Part shown: one piece after another, positions 24,674-34,243 of the stretch
Layout of the letters: each line of letters starts with the position of its first letter
Numbering within the stretch: position 1 is the first letter of the stretch
DNA from: Ferruginibacter sp.
GTDB lineage: Bacteria > Bacteroidota > Bacteroidia > Chitinophagales > Chitinophagaceae
Reading direction: 5' to 3'
Assembly (NCBI GenBank): GCA_025351645.1
Contig: JANXVN010000093.1
Coordinates: 1 to 48,920, forward strand
DNA: 48,920 nucleotides
The notes under the pieces: generated by a model
Seen by the model: only the letters and a program-made list of their open reading frames with translations
Told to the model about the DNA's origin: nothing
Databases searched by the model: none
Position numbers and translations under genes: made by a program

Positions 24674-25615
24674 TTATGCTTTTAATCCAATTTCCCGTAA
24701 GCGTTCATCAAGGTACTCACCCGCAGTGGCATCAGTATATACTTTTGGATGGATGTTATCAATACAACTATCCAGGCAACGTAAACTCATACTTGATTTT
24801 GGATGCAGGAAAAAAGGTATTGAAAACCTGGAAGTATGCCAAAGTTCCTTTGCAGGATTTACAACCCTGTGAGTTGTACTGCGTAATTTATTATTTGTAA
24901 AGCGTTGCAGCATATCGCCGACATTTACTACAATTTGTTCTGGCAAAGAAGTTACTGGTACCCATTCATTTTGTTTAGTCAAAATTTGTAAACCATCTGC
25001 TGATGCACCAACTAGCAAAGTAATTAAATTAATATCCTCATGCTGTTCAGCCCTTATGGCACTTTCAGGTTCTACCATAATTGGTGGATAATGTATGGCA
25101 CGCAAAATAGAATTTCCATTGTGTACATAATCATCAAAATAAAATTCATCTAAACCAAGATAAATAGCAATGGCCTGTAATAATGATTTTCCAGATTTTT
25201 CAAAAGCACGATAAGCTTTATCAAATATTTCGTTAAAGCCATTAATTTCTTTTACAGAAATATTTGGCGGATATTCTTCTTCCTTAAAATTATCTAAAGG
25301 AACTTGCCCATATTGATAAAATTCTTTTAAGTCTGGCGCATCATAACCCTTTGCATGTTCTTTACCAAAAGAAGTATACCCTCGCTGACCGGCTAAAACC
25401 GCATCTTCATAAGTTTTTTTTTGAGAAGAGGGAAGTGAAAAAAATTGCTGTACTTCTTTATATAAACTATTAATTAAGGCATCTGAAATACCGTGATTTT
25501 TAACCGCCACAAAACCTACTTCTTCATATGCATTACCTAACTCTTTTACAAAAACAGCTTTTCTTATTTTATCTCCACTTAAAAATTCAGCCAGGTCAAT
25601 AGATGGTATTGCCAT
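24674..25615 (-). CDS. Isopenicillin N synthase-like 2OG-Fe(II) oxygenase
   Basis: A 313-residue oxygenase with a complete iron site: His192 and Asp194 in 'AEQHEDINLITLL' and His249 in 'RSTTHRVVNP', plus Arg263-x-Ser265 ('RFSIPFFLHP') that binds 2-oxoglutarate. The N-terminal 'IPSIDLAEFLSGD...VGFVAVKNHGI' is the DIOX_N part seen in gibberellin-oxidase and IPNS relatives. The substrate cannot be read from the sequence; bacterial members act on many small metabolites. It is a single gene, 75 bases from nadA on the same strand, and may share its transcript. Confidence 0.9.
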   Translation of the reverse strand: MAIPSIDLAEFLSGDKIRKAVFVKELGNAYEEVGFVAVKNHGISDALINSLYKEVQQFFSLPSSQKKTYEDAVLAGQRGYTSFGKEHAKGYDAPDLKEFYQYGQVPLDNFKEEEYPPNISVKEINGFNEIFDKAYRAFEKSGKSLLQAIAIYLGLDEFYFDDYVHNGNSILRAIHYPPIMVEPESAIRAEQHEDINLITLLVGASADGLQILTKQNEWVPVTSLPEQIVVNVGDMLQRFTNNKLRSTTHRVVNPAKELWHTSRFSIPFFLHPKSSMSLRCLDSCIDNIHPKVYTDATAGEYLDERLREIGLKA

Positions 25616-25690
25616 AATATTTTTTTAAAAAATTAAATAAGAAAATGACTTAAATATTATAATTAATAAATATATTAATTATATAGATAT

Positions 25691-26695
25691 TTATAATCCG
25701 TATTTTTTGCTAATTGCCAGCATTCTCTCAATTGGTTTTTTTGCAGCAACTAATAAATCCTGTGGCATTATAATTTCCGGCGTTTCATATTCCATGCATA
25801 AATACAGTTTTTCCAGCGTATTTAACTTCATATGTGGACAATCGTTACAAGCACAACTGTTATTAGGCGGTGCTGGTATAAAAGTTTTGTGAGGGCTGCT
25901 TTTCTGCATTTGGTGCAATATACCGGTCTCTGTTACAACAATAAACTCAGTGGCTGCATTCTCTACAGAATACTTTAATAAGCCTGTGGTGCTGCCTATA
26001 TAGTCTGCTACACGTAATACAACCTCTTCACACTCTGGGTGGGCGATAACTTTTGCTTTTGGGTGGCGAATTTTAAGTTTGGTTATCTTTTCTAAGCTGA
26101 AAATTTCGTGTACCATGCAAGCCCCATTCCATAGCAGCATATTGCGCCCGGTTTTTTTATTAAGGAAGGCACCTAAGTTTTTATCGGGAGCAAATATAAT
26201 TTTTTGATCCATTGGCAAGCTTTCAATTATTTTCTCGGCATTGCTGCTGGTACAGATAATATCACTCAATGCCTTCATGCCTGCAGAACAGTTTATGTAA
26301 GAAATAACCAAGTGTTCAGGATATTTATCTTTAAATAATTTAAATAATGCAGGTGGCGCACTATCGCTTAAGCTGCAACCAGCTTTTAAATCTGGCAACA
26401 GTACCTTTTTATTTGGATTAAGGATTTTAGCGGTTTCCGCCATAAAATGAACCCCGGCAAAAACTATTATATCAGCAGTTGTTTTTTCTGCCGCTTGTGC
26501 AAGGCCCAGGCTATCACCGATAAAATCCGCCACATCCTGTATATCCGGCTCCTGGTAATAATGTGCCAGTACTATGGCATTCTTTTCCTTTTTTAATTTT
26601 TCAATTTCTGCAAATAAGTCCAGGTTCACATCTATATCAATATCTAAAAAACCAGCAAACTCAATATTTGCTTTTGCAGTGTTAATATCTCTCAT
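25691..26695 (-). CDS. nadA: Quinolinate synthase
   Basis: Condenses iminoaspartate with dihydroxyacetone phosphate to quinolinate in de novo NAD synthesis, using a [4Fe-4S] cluster. '[30 protein letters not shown]' is the classic N-terminal motif. The cluster cysteines are Cys107 ('KAGCSLSD'), Cys193 ('NGACMVHE') and one of the cysteines in 'CACNDCPHM' (281-286). Length 334 is normal. nadB, the usual partner, is not in the window. nadD is nearby on the other strand. The start faces the long intergenic region with DnaA-box-like words. Confidence 0.97.
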   Translation of the reverse strand: MRDINTAKANIEFAGFLDIDIDVNLDLFAEIEKLKKEKNAIVLAHYYQEPDIQDVADFIGDSLGLAQAAEKTTADIIVFAGVHFMAETAKILNPNKKVLLPDLKAGCSLSDSAPPALFKLFKDKYPEHLVISYINCSAGMKALSDIICTSSNAEKIIESLPMDQKIIFAPDKNLGAFLNKKTGRNMLLWNGACMVHEIFSLEKITKLKIRHPKAKVIAHPECEEVVLRVADYIGSTTGLLKYSVENAATEFIVVTETGILHQMQKSSPHKTFIPAPPNNSCACNDCPHMKLNTLEKLYLCMEYETPEIIMPQDLLVAAKKPIERMLAISKKYGL

Positions 26696-27266
26696 AATAT
26701 GTATTAATTTTTTTTATTTTTAAAGTAACCTATTAATACTAGGGATGTGGATTTGTGGAAACAAATTTTTTAAATTTGTTGTAAAAGTAAAAAAATGGTT
26801 TTATCCACCATCATCAACAAGTAATTAACATTAGGTAAGTATACTATGTCACCATGTTTTGCTGCGCTGCCAGTAATTATAAAATTAAACAATAAATTTT
26901 TTGCACAAACGTTGATAACAAAACCGGGGGATAATAAAAAACTATTATCGAAACCTGTCTATGTTAATGAGGTACCTGATAAGTGGTAGTTCATTAACAC
27001 AACTCTTATTATGATGGCCAGCTATACAAACTTGTACGCTAACTCTCCCCCATTTTCAACTTCCAAATATGGCTTTATCAACCATAAATAAGTGTTATTA
27101 ACAATGGCATGTTAATATTGTTAAAACACATAAATGGCTCATACTTATTTTACAATAATATAAAATTTGCCAAATGCACCGCAGCCTTATTTATGAGCCG
27201 TTATCCACAATTTGTTAATATACATAATTACCCTATTTTTGCCGTCCATTTTAATATAAATAAACA
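26696..27266. other. AT-rich divergent intergenic region with DnaA-box-like words
   Basis: 571 bases between divergent nadA and ppiD with no real gene. DnaA-box-like 9-mers are TTATCCACA (27201-27209, perfect consensus), TTATCCACC (26801-26809), TTTTGCACA (26899-26907, fits TTWTNCACA), TTATCAACC (27075-27083) and TTATCAACG on the minus strand (26910-26918). A TGTGGATTTGTGG stretch lies at about 26747. It may be a replication origin or a DnaA-regulated promoter region. Confidence 0.45.
27211..27241 (+). promoter_or_regulatory. ppiD promoter (-33 TTTG, -7 TATTTTTG)
   Basis: TTTG at 27211-27214 and TATTTTTG at 27234-27241 are spaced by 19 bases, matching the Bacteroidota housekeeping promoter. 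The ATG follows 25 bases later. The perfect DnaA box TTATCCACA ends one base before the -33 element. Confidence 0.65.
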
Positions 27267-29384
27267 ATGCAGATTATTCAGAATATTCGTGAAAAAGGCA
27301 GCGCCATAATAATAGGCGTAATTGCTATTAGTTTAATTGGTTTTATAATGATGGATACCCGGACGGCTAACAGCCGCAGCGGTTCCGACTCCTCCATTGG
27401 TAAAATTAATGGGGAGAATATAGATAGCAAGATTTTTGCTGCTAAAGTGGAAGAAATGAAAGCCCAGCGTGGCGGGCAAAGCAACGGCAGCGAAATTTAC
27501 CAGTTGCGCCAAAATGCGTGGGACCAGTTAGTTACTGAAAAAGTATTGAATACTGAATTCGATAAAATGGGGCTTATCTTTTCTGCCAAAGAATTAAGCA
27601 GCATTATGTTTAGTGAAGATGCTCCACAAACAATGAAACAAGCCTTTAGCGATAAAACTACCGGGCAATACGATATTGAAAAAGCCAGGCAATGGTGGAT
27701 AACTGCAAAAAAAACTAAAGGCGAACAACGAGATGCCATAGAAAACCAAATTATAAACCCATTGATATTGCAAACCCTTGCAGGTAAGTACAGCAGCCTT
27801 TTAGCAGCCAGTGCTTATTACCCAAGCTGGATGCAGGAAAAAGATAATGCAGATGCACAAGCTTTCGCCAATATATCTTATGTAGCGGTACCATATAATA
27901 CCATCAGCGATAGTACTATTAAAGTGAGCGATGATGATTTGGTTGATTATATGAATAAGCACAAAAATATTTATAAGCAAGATGGAGGAAGGATTATTAG
28001 TTATGTAAGTTTTAACGCTACACCAAATAGTTCGGATACTTTAAAGGCAGTGCAAACTCTTTTAAGCTTAAAAGAAACTTTTAAGGCAGATACTAATACT
28101 ACCGCTTTTTTAGCAAGAAATTTAAGTGCTACACCTTTCAGTGATAGTTATGTGGCAAAATCTACCTTAACAATGCCGCAAAAAGATTCTGTTGCTGCTT
28201 TACCAACAGGAGGTGTTTTTGGCCCTTATCTGGATGGTAAAAATATTGTGCTGGCAAAAATGCTGGGCAGCCGTCAACTACCCGATAGCGTAAAATGCCG
28301 CCACATATTAGTAGCTACTGCAAACCCACAAACTGGCGAACCAATATTAGCTGATAGTATAGCTAAGCTACGTATAGATAGTATTGAAACTGCTATTAAA
28401 GGCGGCGCAGATTTTAATGCCATGGTTTTGAAATATAGCGATGATGCAGGAAGTAAAGCAAAGAAAGGAGAATACGACTATCCTTTATCAGAATTTAGCC
28501 GTATAGCAAAAGAGTTTGCAGAAACAATTTTTTACGGCAACGCCGGAGATAAAAAAGTTGTAAAAACAGTTTTTGGTTACCATTATATAGAAGTATTAAG
28601 CCAGAAAAATTTTGTGCCTGCTTATAAAATTGCTTACGAAGCAAAAGAAATAACGCCGAGCGATGAAACCATCAATAACGCAAGCGCACAAGCTACAAAG
28701 TTATCTGGCGAAGCAAGGGATGCTAAAGCTGTAGATGCTTATGTTGCAAAAAATGGCTTAAGAAAAATTGATATCCCTTCATTGATAAAAGAAAACGACT
28801 ACCAGGTTGGTGCATTGCAAGATGCACGCCAATTAGTTAAATGGGCTTTTGAAGCCAAGCAAGGCGATGTAAGCGATGCATTCAATATGAATGACCAGTT
28901 TGTTGTTGGTATTCTAGATAAAATTCAGCCAGATGGCTTGCCAGATGCAAAAACAGCGAGGCCAATGGTAGAACTTACCGTTAGGAACTTAAAAAAAGGA
29001 AATGAGATTATAGGTAAATTAAGTGCCGCAACTACATTAGATGCCGCAGCTGCAATTTATAAAGTGCAAGTAGGCAGTGCTGGTGCAGATAGTACCCTTA
29101 CTATTAATGCACAAATAATAAATGGTGTTGGCCAGGAACCAAAAATTATTGGTGCAGCTTTTAATAAAGCTTACCAAACTAAAGTTTCTGAACCAATTGC
29201 AGGAACTAATGGTGTGTACTTACTAAAAGTGAACAGCGTTGCCAACAAAGCTGGGGATACTCCGCAACTTGCTGCAGCTCAGGCTACAGAAAAAACAAGG
29301 TCGATGATACAGACAACCTACAGCTTTTTTGAATCGTTAAAAAAGTTGGCTGACATAAAAGATAACAGGAGCAAGCTGTATTAA
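27267..29384 (+). CDS. ppiD: PpiD/SurA-type peptidyl-prolyl isomerase, membrane-anchored
   Basis: A 705-residue periplasmic chaperone with an N-terminal anchor at about 11-28 (GSAIIIGVIAISLIGFIMM). Then follows a SurA-like N-domain ('GKINGENIDSKIFAAKVEEM', with 'QLRQNAWDQLVTEKVLNTE') and one parvulin domain at about 340-450 ('VKCRHILVATAN...GGADFNAMVLKYSDDAGSKAKKGEYDY...VKTVFGYHYIEVL'). A degenerate second rotamase-like part lies in the C-terminal third. It assists folding of outer-membrane and secreted proteins. The domain order and length match PpiD of Bacteroidota. A clear promoter and a strong terminator show a single-gene unit. Confidence 0.92.
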   Translation: MQIIQNIREKGSAIIIGVIAISLIGFIMMDTRTANSRSGSDSSIGKINGENIDSKIFAAKVEEMKAQRGGQSNGSEIYQLRQNAWDQLVTEKVLNTEFDKMGLIFSAKELSSIMFSEDAPQTMKQAFSDKTTGQYDIEKARQWWITAKKTKGEQRDAIENQIINPLILQTLAGKYSSLLAASAYYPSWMQEKDNADAQAFANISYVAVPYNTISDSTIKVSDDDLVDYMNKHKNIYKQDGGRIISYVSFNATPNSSDTLKAVQTLLSLKETFKADTNTTAFLARNLSATPFSDSYVAKSTLTMPQKDSVAALPTGGVFGPYLDGKNIVLAKMLGSRQLPDSVKCRHILVATANPQTGEPILADSIAKLRIDSIETAIKGGADFNAMVLKYSDDAGSKAKKGEYDYPLSEFSRIAKEFAETIFYGNAGDKKVVKTVFGYHYIEVLSQKNFVPAYKIAYEAKEITPSDETINNASAQATKLSGEARDAKAVDAYVAKNGLRKIDIPSLIKENDYQVGALQDARQLVKWAFEAKQGDVSDAFNMNDQFVVGILDKIQPDGLPDAKTARPMVELTVRNLKKGNEIIGKLSAATTLDAAAAIYKVQVGSAGADSTLTINAQIINGVGQEPKIIGAAFNKAYQTKVSEPIAGTNGVYLLKVNSVANKAGDTPQLAAAQATEKTRSMIQTTYSFFESLKKLADIKDNRSKLY

Positions 29385-29405
29385 TAATTTATGTAGATGA
29401 TATAT

Positions 29406-29435
29406 AAGCCGGACTTAAAAAGTCCGGCTTTTTTA
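29406..29435 (+). terminator. Strong terminator after ppiD
   Basis: AAGCCGGACT (29406-29415) pairs with AGTCCGGCTT (29421-29430) around a 5-base loop, then TTTTT. It is 21 bases after the stop. Confidence 0.92.
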
Positions 29436-29512
29436 GGTACGATAATGATAAGGTTTATTTAAAATTTCCACTCTCGAAAACCCCCATCAAACAAAACCAA
29501 CTTCATTAGTGT

Positions 29513-29520
29513 TAATTTTG
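29513..29520 (+). promoter_or_regulatory. -7 box TAATTTTG before DUF2480 gene
   Basis: TAATTTTG fits TAnnTTTG and is only 5 bases before the ATG at 29526, so the message would be almost leaderless. Confidence 0.4.
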
Positions 29521-29525
29521 TAAAA

Positions 29526-30032
29526 ATGGGAGATATAATAATTAATAAAGTAAGTGAAAGTGGCATTGTATCATTAGACCTGGAGGAGTTTTACCCTAAA
29601 GAGGAAATTGCTTTATTTGATATGAAGGACTATTTATTTATGGGGCTGATATTAAAAGAAAAAGATTTTAGGGAAAGCCTTAAAAACCTTGACCTAACAA
29701 TTTATACCGATAAAATTGTAGCTGTAACCTGCAGTGCAGACGCGGTTATACCCATGTGGGCATATATGCTGGTAGCAAGTTATTTACAGCCGGTGTCAAA
29801 AAACGTGGATTTTGGTAGTATTGAAGAAACAAAATCAGCGTTACTATTAAAAAATATTGAAAAAATTGCTATTGAAGAATACGTAGATAAACGAGTGGTA
29901 ATAAAAGGGTGTGGCGAAGTACCAATTGGCGAAGCAGCTTATTTATGTGCTACAAAATTATTGCGCCCCGTTGCCAAAAGCATTATGTATGGCGAGCCCT
30001 GTAGCACGGTACCTATCTTTAAAAAAAAGTAA
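29526..30032 (+). CDS. DUF2480 family protein
   Basis: 168 residues, without signal or membrane segment. 'IVSLDLEEFYPKEEIALFDMKDYLFMGLILKEKDFR' and 'VTCSADAVIPMWAYMLVASYLQP' are the conserved blocks, followed by 'RVVIKGCGEVPIGEAAYLCATKLLRPVAKSIMYGEPCSTVPIFK'. This family is almost restricted to Bacteroidota and has no proven function. The end has three conserved Cys (GCGE, YLCA, PCS), which may bind a metal or thiol. Next gene (LysE family) starts 66 bases later on the same strand. Confidence 0.85.
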   Translation: MGDIIINKVSESGIVSLDLEEFYPKEEIALFDMKDYLFMGLILKEKDFRESLKNLDLTIYTDKIVAVTCSADAVIPMWAYMLVASYLQPVSKNVDFGSIEETKSALLLKNIEKIAIEEYVDKRVVIKGCGEVPIGEAAYLCATKLLRPVAKSIMYGEPCSTVPIFKKK

Positions 30033-30098
30033 TTTAATGCCGGCCTCGGCTTTATTTTTTATCTTCACTACCCATTTTGTTACTTTATTTTTTTATTG

Positions 30099-30737
30099 AT
30101 GATTGAAGCTTTACTTAAAGGTTTTGCTGTTAGCCTGCTGTTGATATTTTCAGTTGGCCCGGTAATATTTACTATCATCAAACAAAGCATTAATAACGGC
30201 CGTGCAGGTGGCTTTAGCTTTGTTGCAGGGGTTTGGCTAAGCGATTTAGTATGGGTTGTTTTAAGCAATGTATTTTCTGAAGTAGTTAGCCAGCTAATGG
30301 ATTTTAAAAAGCCAATTGCTATTATCGGTAGCGGATTTTTAATGGCGCTTGGTATTTTTTATTTGTTCTTTAAAAAAATACATATTAAAGAAGATGAAAA
30401 TAAAATTGTTATTACCGCCCGCACGCATGCAAAACTAGTACTGCAAGGGTTCTTAATAAATACGCTGAACCCTGCGATAATGCTTTTTTGGTTAACAACA
30501 GCAACGGCACTTGCGGCCACACATACCACTAAACAACGGATTGTTATTTTTGCAACCTGCCTTATACTAAACAGTGCATCTGATATCGCAAAAGTTATTT
30601 TAGCAGGCAAGCTTCGCGCTAAGCTTAATGAAAAAAACATTTCGCTTATCAATAAAATATCAGGGCTTATTTTATTAATATTTGGTATTGTGTTAATTGC
30701 AGGTGTACTATACTCAACGGCTACTACAAAACATTAA
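30099..30737 (+). CDS. LysE-family translocator
   Basis: A 212-residue inner-membrane protein with about six hydrophobic helices. The N-terminal 'FAVSLLLIFSVGPVIFTIIKQSINNGRAGGFSFVAGVWLSDLVW' is the LysE signature (GPxxxxxxxxxxxxGxxxGxxxxxGxxxxD). LysE/RhtB proteins export amino acids such as lysine, arginine or homoserine; the substrate here cannot be told. The ATG at 30099 is preferred to the TTG at 30096. The 3' end precedes the signal-peptide protein at 30784 by 46 bases. Confidence 0.88.
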   Translation: MIEALLKGFAVSLLLIFSVGPVIFTIIKQSINNGRAGGFSFVAGVWLSDLVWVVLSNVFSEVVSQLMDFKKPIAIIGSGFLMALGIFYLFFKKIHIKEDENKIVITARTHAKLVLQGFLINTLNPAIMLFWLTTATALAATHTTKQRIVIFATCLILNSASDIAKVILAGKLRAKLNEKNISLINKISGLILLIFGIVLIAGVLYSTATTKH

Positions 30738-30783
30738 CGAAACCAATTTGCATTTTACCTCTACTTGTATTTATTTTTACAGC

Positions 30784-31347
30784 ATGAAGCCAAAGCTATT
30801 TATACTTTCTCTTTTTATTGCTCAATGTATTTTTGGCCAGCCGCCACAATCTGCTGATTTTATTTTATTTAAAAAAAATAGCCAAACTATTGGTAGTTAC
30901 CATAAGGGAGATAATATTGCTTTTACAAACCCAGATAAGGCCTATATAGAAGCGATGATTACCGATATAAAAAACGATTCTTTATTTCTTCGCCAATTTA
31001 TTATACAACAAGTACCAACTAACTTAGGAGTGTATATGTTAGATACAGTTGGCAGCTATCGATACACTTATCACTACAACCAAATTAAAGCAATAGGCAG
31101 AACGGGCCCTAAATTTAATTTATCAGGAAGTGCTGCAAGCCTTGTTGGTGGCGGTGCGGTGTTGGCTATAGCAAGTGGCGTAGTGTATCTGGCTGACAGG
31201 GAAAAATTTAGCCCGCCATTATTGATTGGCTCTTTAGGGCTTATGGGCGTTGGTTACCTGATGGCAAAAGTTGGCGGCAAAGGCATGATAATTGGAAAAA
31301 AATATAAACTCGTTTATGTGCAAGTGGCTAATAATAAAAACTTGTAA
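30784..31347 (+). CDS. Secreted/membrane hypothetical protein
   Basis: 187 residues from the ATG at 30784; the longer frame from 30697 overlaps the LysE gene and lacks a signal. Residues 1-18 (MKPKLFILSLFIAQCIFG, then QPPQ) form a signal peptide. The first half is beta-rich with 'FILFKKNSQTIGSYHKGDNIAF' and may be a small SH3-like domain. Two hydrophobic, glycine-rich helices follow at about 123-140 and 150-165 (SAASLVGGGAVLAIASGVVYL; LLIGSLGLMGVGYLMA). I do not know the family. The gene precedes mtgA by 32 bases, so it could be an envelope helper co-expressed with it. Confidence 0.7.
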   Translation: MKPKLFILSLFIAQCIFGQPPQSADFILFKKNSQTIGSYHKGDNIAFTNPDKAYIEAMITDIKNDSLFLRQFIIQQVPTNLGVYMLDTVGSYRYTYHYNQIKAIGRTGPKFNLSGSAASLVGGGAVLAIASGVVYLADREKFSPPLLIGSLGLMGVGYLMAKVGGKGMIIGKKYKLVYVQVANNKNL

Positions 31348-31379
31348 ATATATTGCAGGTATATTAAGTAAGTTATCCT

Positions 31380-32060
31380 ATGCAAAAAGCCTGGCGCATT
31401 TTTAAAAAAATTTTTCTTTGGCTTTTTCTTTTACAGTTTGCCTATATTGTTGTTTGTAAGTGGATAAACCCTCCTATTACCCTTACGCAGGTTTCCAGCA
31501 TTGTACATAGTTATGGCTTACATAGGGATTATGTAAGCTTTAGCGAAATGAGCCCTAATATAAAACTAGCCGTAATGGCAAGTGAAGACCAGCTATTTCC
31601 CGATCATAACGGCTTTGATATCAAAGCCATAAAAAAGGCAATGAAGTATAATTCCAAGCACGTAACAAAAGTGCGTGGCGGCAGTACCATTAGCCAGCAA
31701 GTAGCCAAAAATGTTTTTTTGTGGCAGGGAAGAAGTTATGTACGCAAAGGGCTGGAAACATATTTTACATTTATGATTGAAAAGGCCTGGAGCAAAAAAC
31801 GGATATTAGAAATGTACCTAAACGTAGCCGAAATGGGCAAAGGAGTTTTTGGTGTACAAGCAGCAGCAAAAAATTATTTTAATAAAGATGCTAAAAACCT
31901 TTCCAGGGCAGAAGCGGCCATGGTTGCCGCCGCCTTGCCAAACCCTAAAGTATATACCATCAAGCCAATGAGCAGTTATGTTGCCAAACGCTATCCAGAA
32001 ATTATGCGCCAAATGGATAACCTTGAGGGAGATGATGCTATTGATGGATTAACAAAATAA
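31380..32060 (+). CDS. mtgA: Monofunctional biosynthetic peptidoglycan transglycosylase
   Basis: Polymerises lipid II glycan strands at the outer face of the inner membrane (GT51). One N-terminal anchor is at about 11-26 (IFLWLFLLQFAYIVVC). The catalytic Glu69 is in 'MASEDQLFPDHNGFD', followed by 'GGSTISQQVAKNVFLWQGRSYVRK', 'KRILEMYLNVAEMG' and 'AAKNYFNKDAKNLSRAEAAMVAAALPNP', all GT51 motifs. No transpeptidase domain is present, so it is the MtgA type. At 226 residues the length is right. Confidence 0.96.
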   Translation: MQKAWRIFKKIFLWLFLLQFAYIVVCKWINPPITLTQVSSIVHSYGLHRDYVSFSEMSPNIKLAVMASEDQLFPDHNGFDIKAIKKAMKYNSKHVTKVRGGSTISQQVAKNVFLWQGRSYVRKGLETYFTFMIEKAWSKKRILEMYLNVAEMGKGVFGVQAAAKNYFNKDAKNLSRAEAAMVAAALPNPKVYTIKPMSSYVAKRYPEIMRQMDNLEGDDAIDGLTK

Positions 32061-32130
32061 TTAACACGCTCTTTTATCTTACCTCAAAATTGTTTATCAA
32101 CTTGTGGTTGATTTTTTAGAAATTTGCACT

Positions 32131-33204
32131 ATGAACTTTAGAAACTTTAAAATGATTGGCTACGTAATTTACGGACGTGGCGCTTTCAACCAACTAGACG
32201 AAATTTTGCAGCCCAACCGTAAAGGAGATTCCCCAATGATTTTTTTAGTAGATCATTTTTTTGAAGGCAAGGCGCTTGCAGGAAGAGTGCCGGTGAAAGG
32301 CAAGGACAAAATAATTTTTGTAGATGTAACCAACGAACCAAAAACAAAATATGTAGACCAGTTATCTACCGAACTCAAAGAAGAGTTTGGAACGATAAGT
32401 GGCGTAATTGGAATTGGCGGTGGCTCTGCCATGGACCTTGCAAAAGCAGTAGCTTTAATGATGAACAACCCCGGCAGCAGTGCTGATTACCAGGGGTGGG
32501 ATTTGGTAAAACAAGCCGGTGTTTACAAAGTGGGCATACCTACCTTAAGCGGCACGGGCGCAGAGGTTAGCCGTACAACGGTGTTAACAGGGCCTACAAA
32601 AAAGCTAGGCATGAACAGCGATTTTACTCCCTTTGACCAGATAGTTTTAGACCCGGAGTTAACGGCAGGAGCACCAGCCAACCAGCGTTTTTATACAGGC
32701 ATGGATTGCTATATTCATTGCATTGAAAGCCTTACTGGCACCTATTTAAACGAGTTTAGCAAAAGCTATGGCGAAAAAGCCTTGCAGCTTTGCAGGGATG
32801 TATATGTAAACAGGGATGGATGGGATGTGGATTGTGACGATAAGTTAATGATGGCCTCTTACGCCGGTGGCATGAGCATTGCCTATAGCCAGGTTGGGGT
32901 AGCCCACGCCGTAAGTTACGGTTTAAGTTATTTGCTGGGCACCAAGCATGGCATTGGTAATTGCATTGTGTTTGATAAGCTAGAAGCCTATTATCCCGAA
33001 GGCGTTAAAGAATTTAAATACATGGTAGAGAAAAACCAGATAGATATCCCACAAAATATTTGCGCTAACCTAACAGATGAAGAGTTTGATAAAATGATAG
33101 ATGTATCGTTAGGCATGAAGCCTTTGTGGGAAAATGCTTTGGGCAAAGATTGGGAGAAGCACGTAACCAGGCAGACTTTGAGGAAATTATACGAACAATT
33201 ATAA
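32131..33204 (+). CDS. kdnB: 3-deoxy-manno-octulosonate 8-oxidase (KdnB), iron-type alcohol dehydrogenase
   Basis: 357 residues from the ATG at 32131 (MNFRNFK); the frame to 32104 starts with GTG and is less likely. The fold is the iron-containing ADH family, but the details match KdnB, which oxidises the C8 hydroxyl of Kdo so that KdnA can aminate it to 8-amino-Kdo. Characteristic stretches are 'IGIGGGSAMDLAKAVALM', 'NNPGSSADYQGWDLVKQAG', 'PTLSGTGAEVSRTTVLTGP', 'TGMDCYIHCIESLTGTYLN' and 'GVAHAVSYGLSYLLGTKHGIGN', with metal His residues. The aminotransferase kdnA is not adjacent. kdsB lies 5 kb downstream. Confidence 0.85.
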   Translation: MNFRNFKMIGYVIYGRGAFNQLDEILQPNRKGDSPMIFLVDHFFEGKALAGRVPVKGKDKIIFVDVTNEPKTKYVDQLSTELKEEFGTISGVIGIGGGSAMDLAKAVALMMNNPGSSADYQGWDLVKQAGVYKVGIPTLSGTGAEVSRTTVLTGPTKKLGMNSDFTPFDQIVLDPELTAGAPANQRFYTGMDCYIHCIESLTGTYLNEFSKSYGEKALQLCRDVYVNRDGWDVDCDDKLMMASYAGGMSIAYSQVGVAHAVSYGLSYLLGTKHGIGNCIVFDKLEAYYPEGVKEFKYMVEKNQIDIPQNICANLTDEEFDKMIDVSLGMKPLWENALGKDWEKHVTRQTLRKLYEQL

Positions 33205-33361
33205 TAATACTTTTGAAGCTGAATTGCTTATTTTTTGGGGTGATGGTTACTGGTTTTAAAATTATTTTTTTGATCCATTTAAAAACAATTGAAAAATATA
33301 GGCATGTACAATACTATAGCCAACTACGTAAACGATAAAATTTAATTTGTAGCTTTACGCC

Positions 33362-34243
33362 ATGAAAACAAAACAAAATGATGTTGCATTAATTGTACAC
33401 GGGTGCGACAGGTATGAATTTTTATATAAAGGGTTTACCGAAACCTTCTCAAAAAATTGGGACTACGATGTTAAGTGCAATTATTATTTTGCAACAGAAG
33501 AAAAAAATGTTTTCATAGATAATTTTAAAAATATTCAGTCAGGCAAAGGCGAATGGACAAATAGGTTGGCTACTTTGTTAAAAAATGAAATAAAAGAAAA
33601 GTACGTTTTGTACATGCAGGAAGATATGTGGATCAACAAAAAAATTGACGCAAAATTTTTAAATCAGCTTTTTGCTTTGGCGGAAGAAAATAATTGGCAA
33701 CAAGTTAAATTGCATAGTTCCGGCGAATATAAAACAATCCCAACATCAACAATTATTGAGGGCTTTATGGTAGCCACCCTAGATAATGAGCAATCAAATT
33801 ACCTGATGTCTCACCAAATTACCTTATGGAATAAGGAATTTTTTTTAAGCCAGCTCCAAAAAAAAGAACACCCATGGAAGCATGAACATAAAGCAACTAA
33901 AAGGCTTAGGAAAAGGAATGCTACAATTTTTCAGATAGACTATTTTGCGGTAAATGGCGACACCAAAAAAAATAACTTGAATAATAGTACAAACGCAGGT
34001 AGTGAATACCAAACAGTTTCATCAAACGGGATGCTCAATAATTTTGTAGAACCTTTTATAGATGATTTTAAAAACGGAAATGCAAAGTACCAGGAATATG
34101 CAAAAAAATTAGAACATAATTATAATAATTTTTTAACGCACGATGGCAAACTTAAACCGCATAAGGTAGAAATAATAGAGGTACTAAAAGGGAAAATCTG
34201 GAAACTTAAAAATAAATTATTACATGGATTTAGTAACCGTTAA
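33362..34243 (+). CDS. Glycosyltransferase-like hypothetical protein
   Basis: 293 residues, soluble and lysine/asparagine-rich. The start 'DVALIVHGCDRYEFLYKGFTETFSKNWDY' looks like a GT-A fold opening, and 'EKYVLYMQEDMWINKKI' with an acidic pair (EDxW) looks like a nucleotide-sugar metal site. 'MLNNFVEPFIDDF' and 'HNYNNFLTHDGKLKPHK' are further conserved-looking parts. No named family is certain. It overlaps the next gene (DUF2007) by 20 bases, so the two are translationally linked. The AT- and Asn-rich coding style and weak family match suggest variable cell-surface biosynthesis, possibly acquired. Confidence 0.6.
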   Translation: MKTKQNDVALIVHGCDRYEFLYKGFTETFSKNWDYDVKCNYYFATEEKNVFIDNFKNIQSGKGEWTNRLATLLKNEIKEKYVLYMQEDMWINKKIDAKFLNQLFALAEENNWQQVKLHSSGEYKTIPTSTIIEGFMVATLDNEQSNYLMSHQITLWNKEFFLSQLQKKEHPWKHEHKATKRLRKRNATIFQIDYFAVNGDTKKNNLNNSTNAGSEYQTVSSNGMLNNFVEPFIDDFKNGNAKYQEYAKKLEHNYNNFLTHDGKLKPHKVEIIEVLKGKIWKLKNKLLHGFSNR

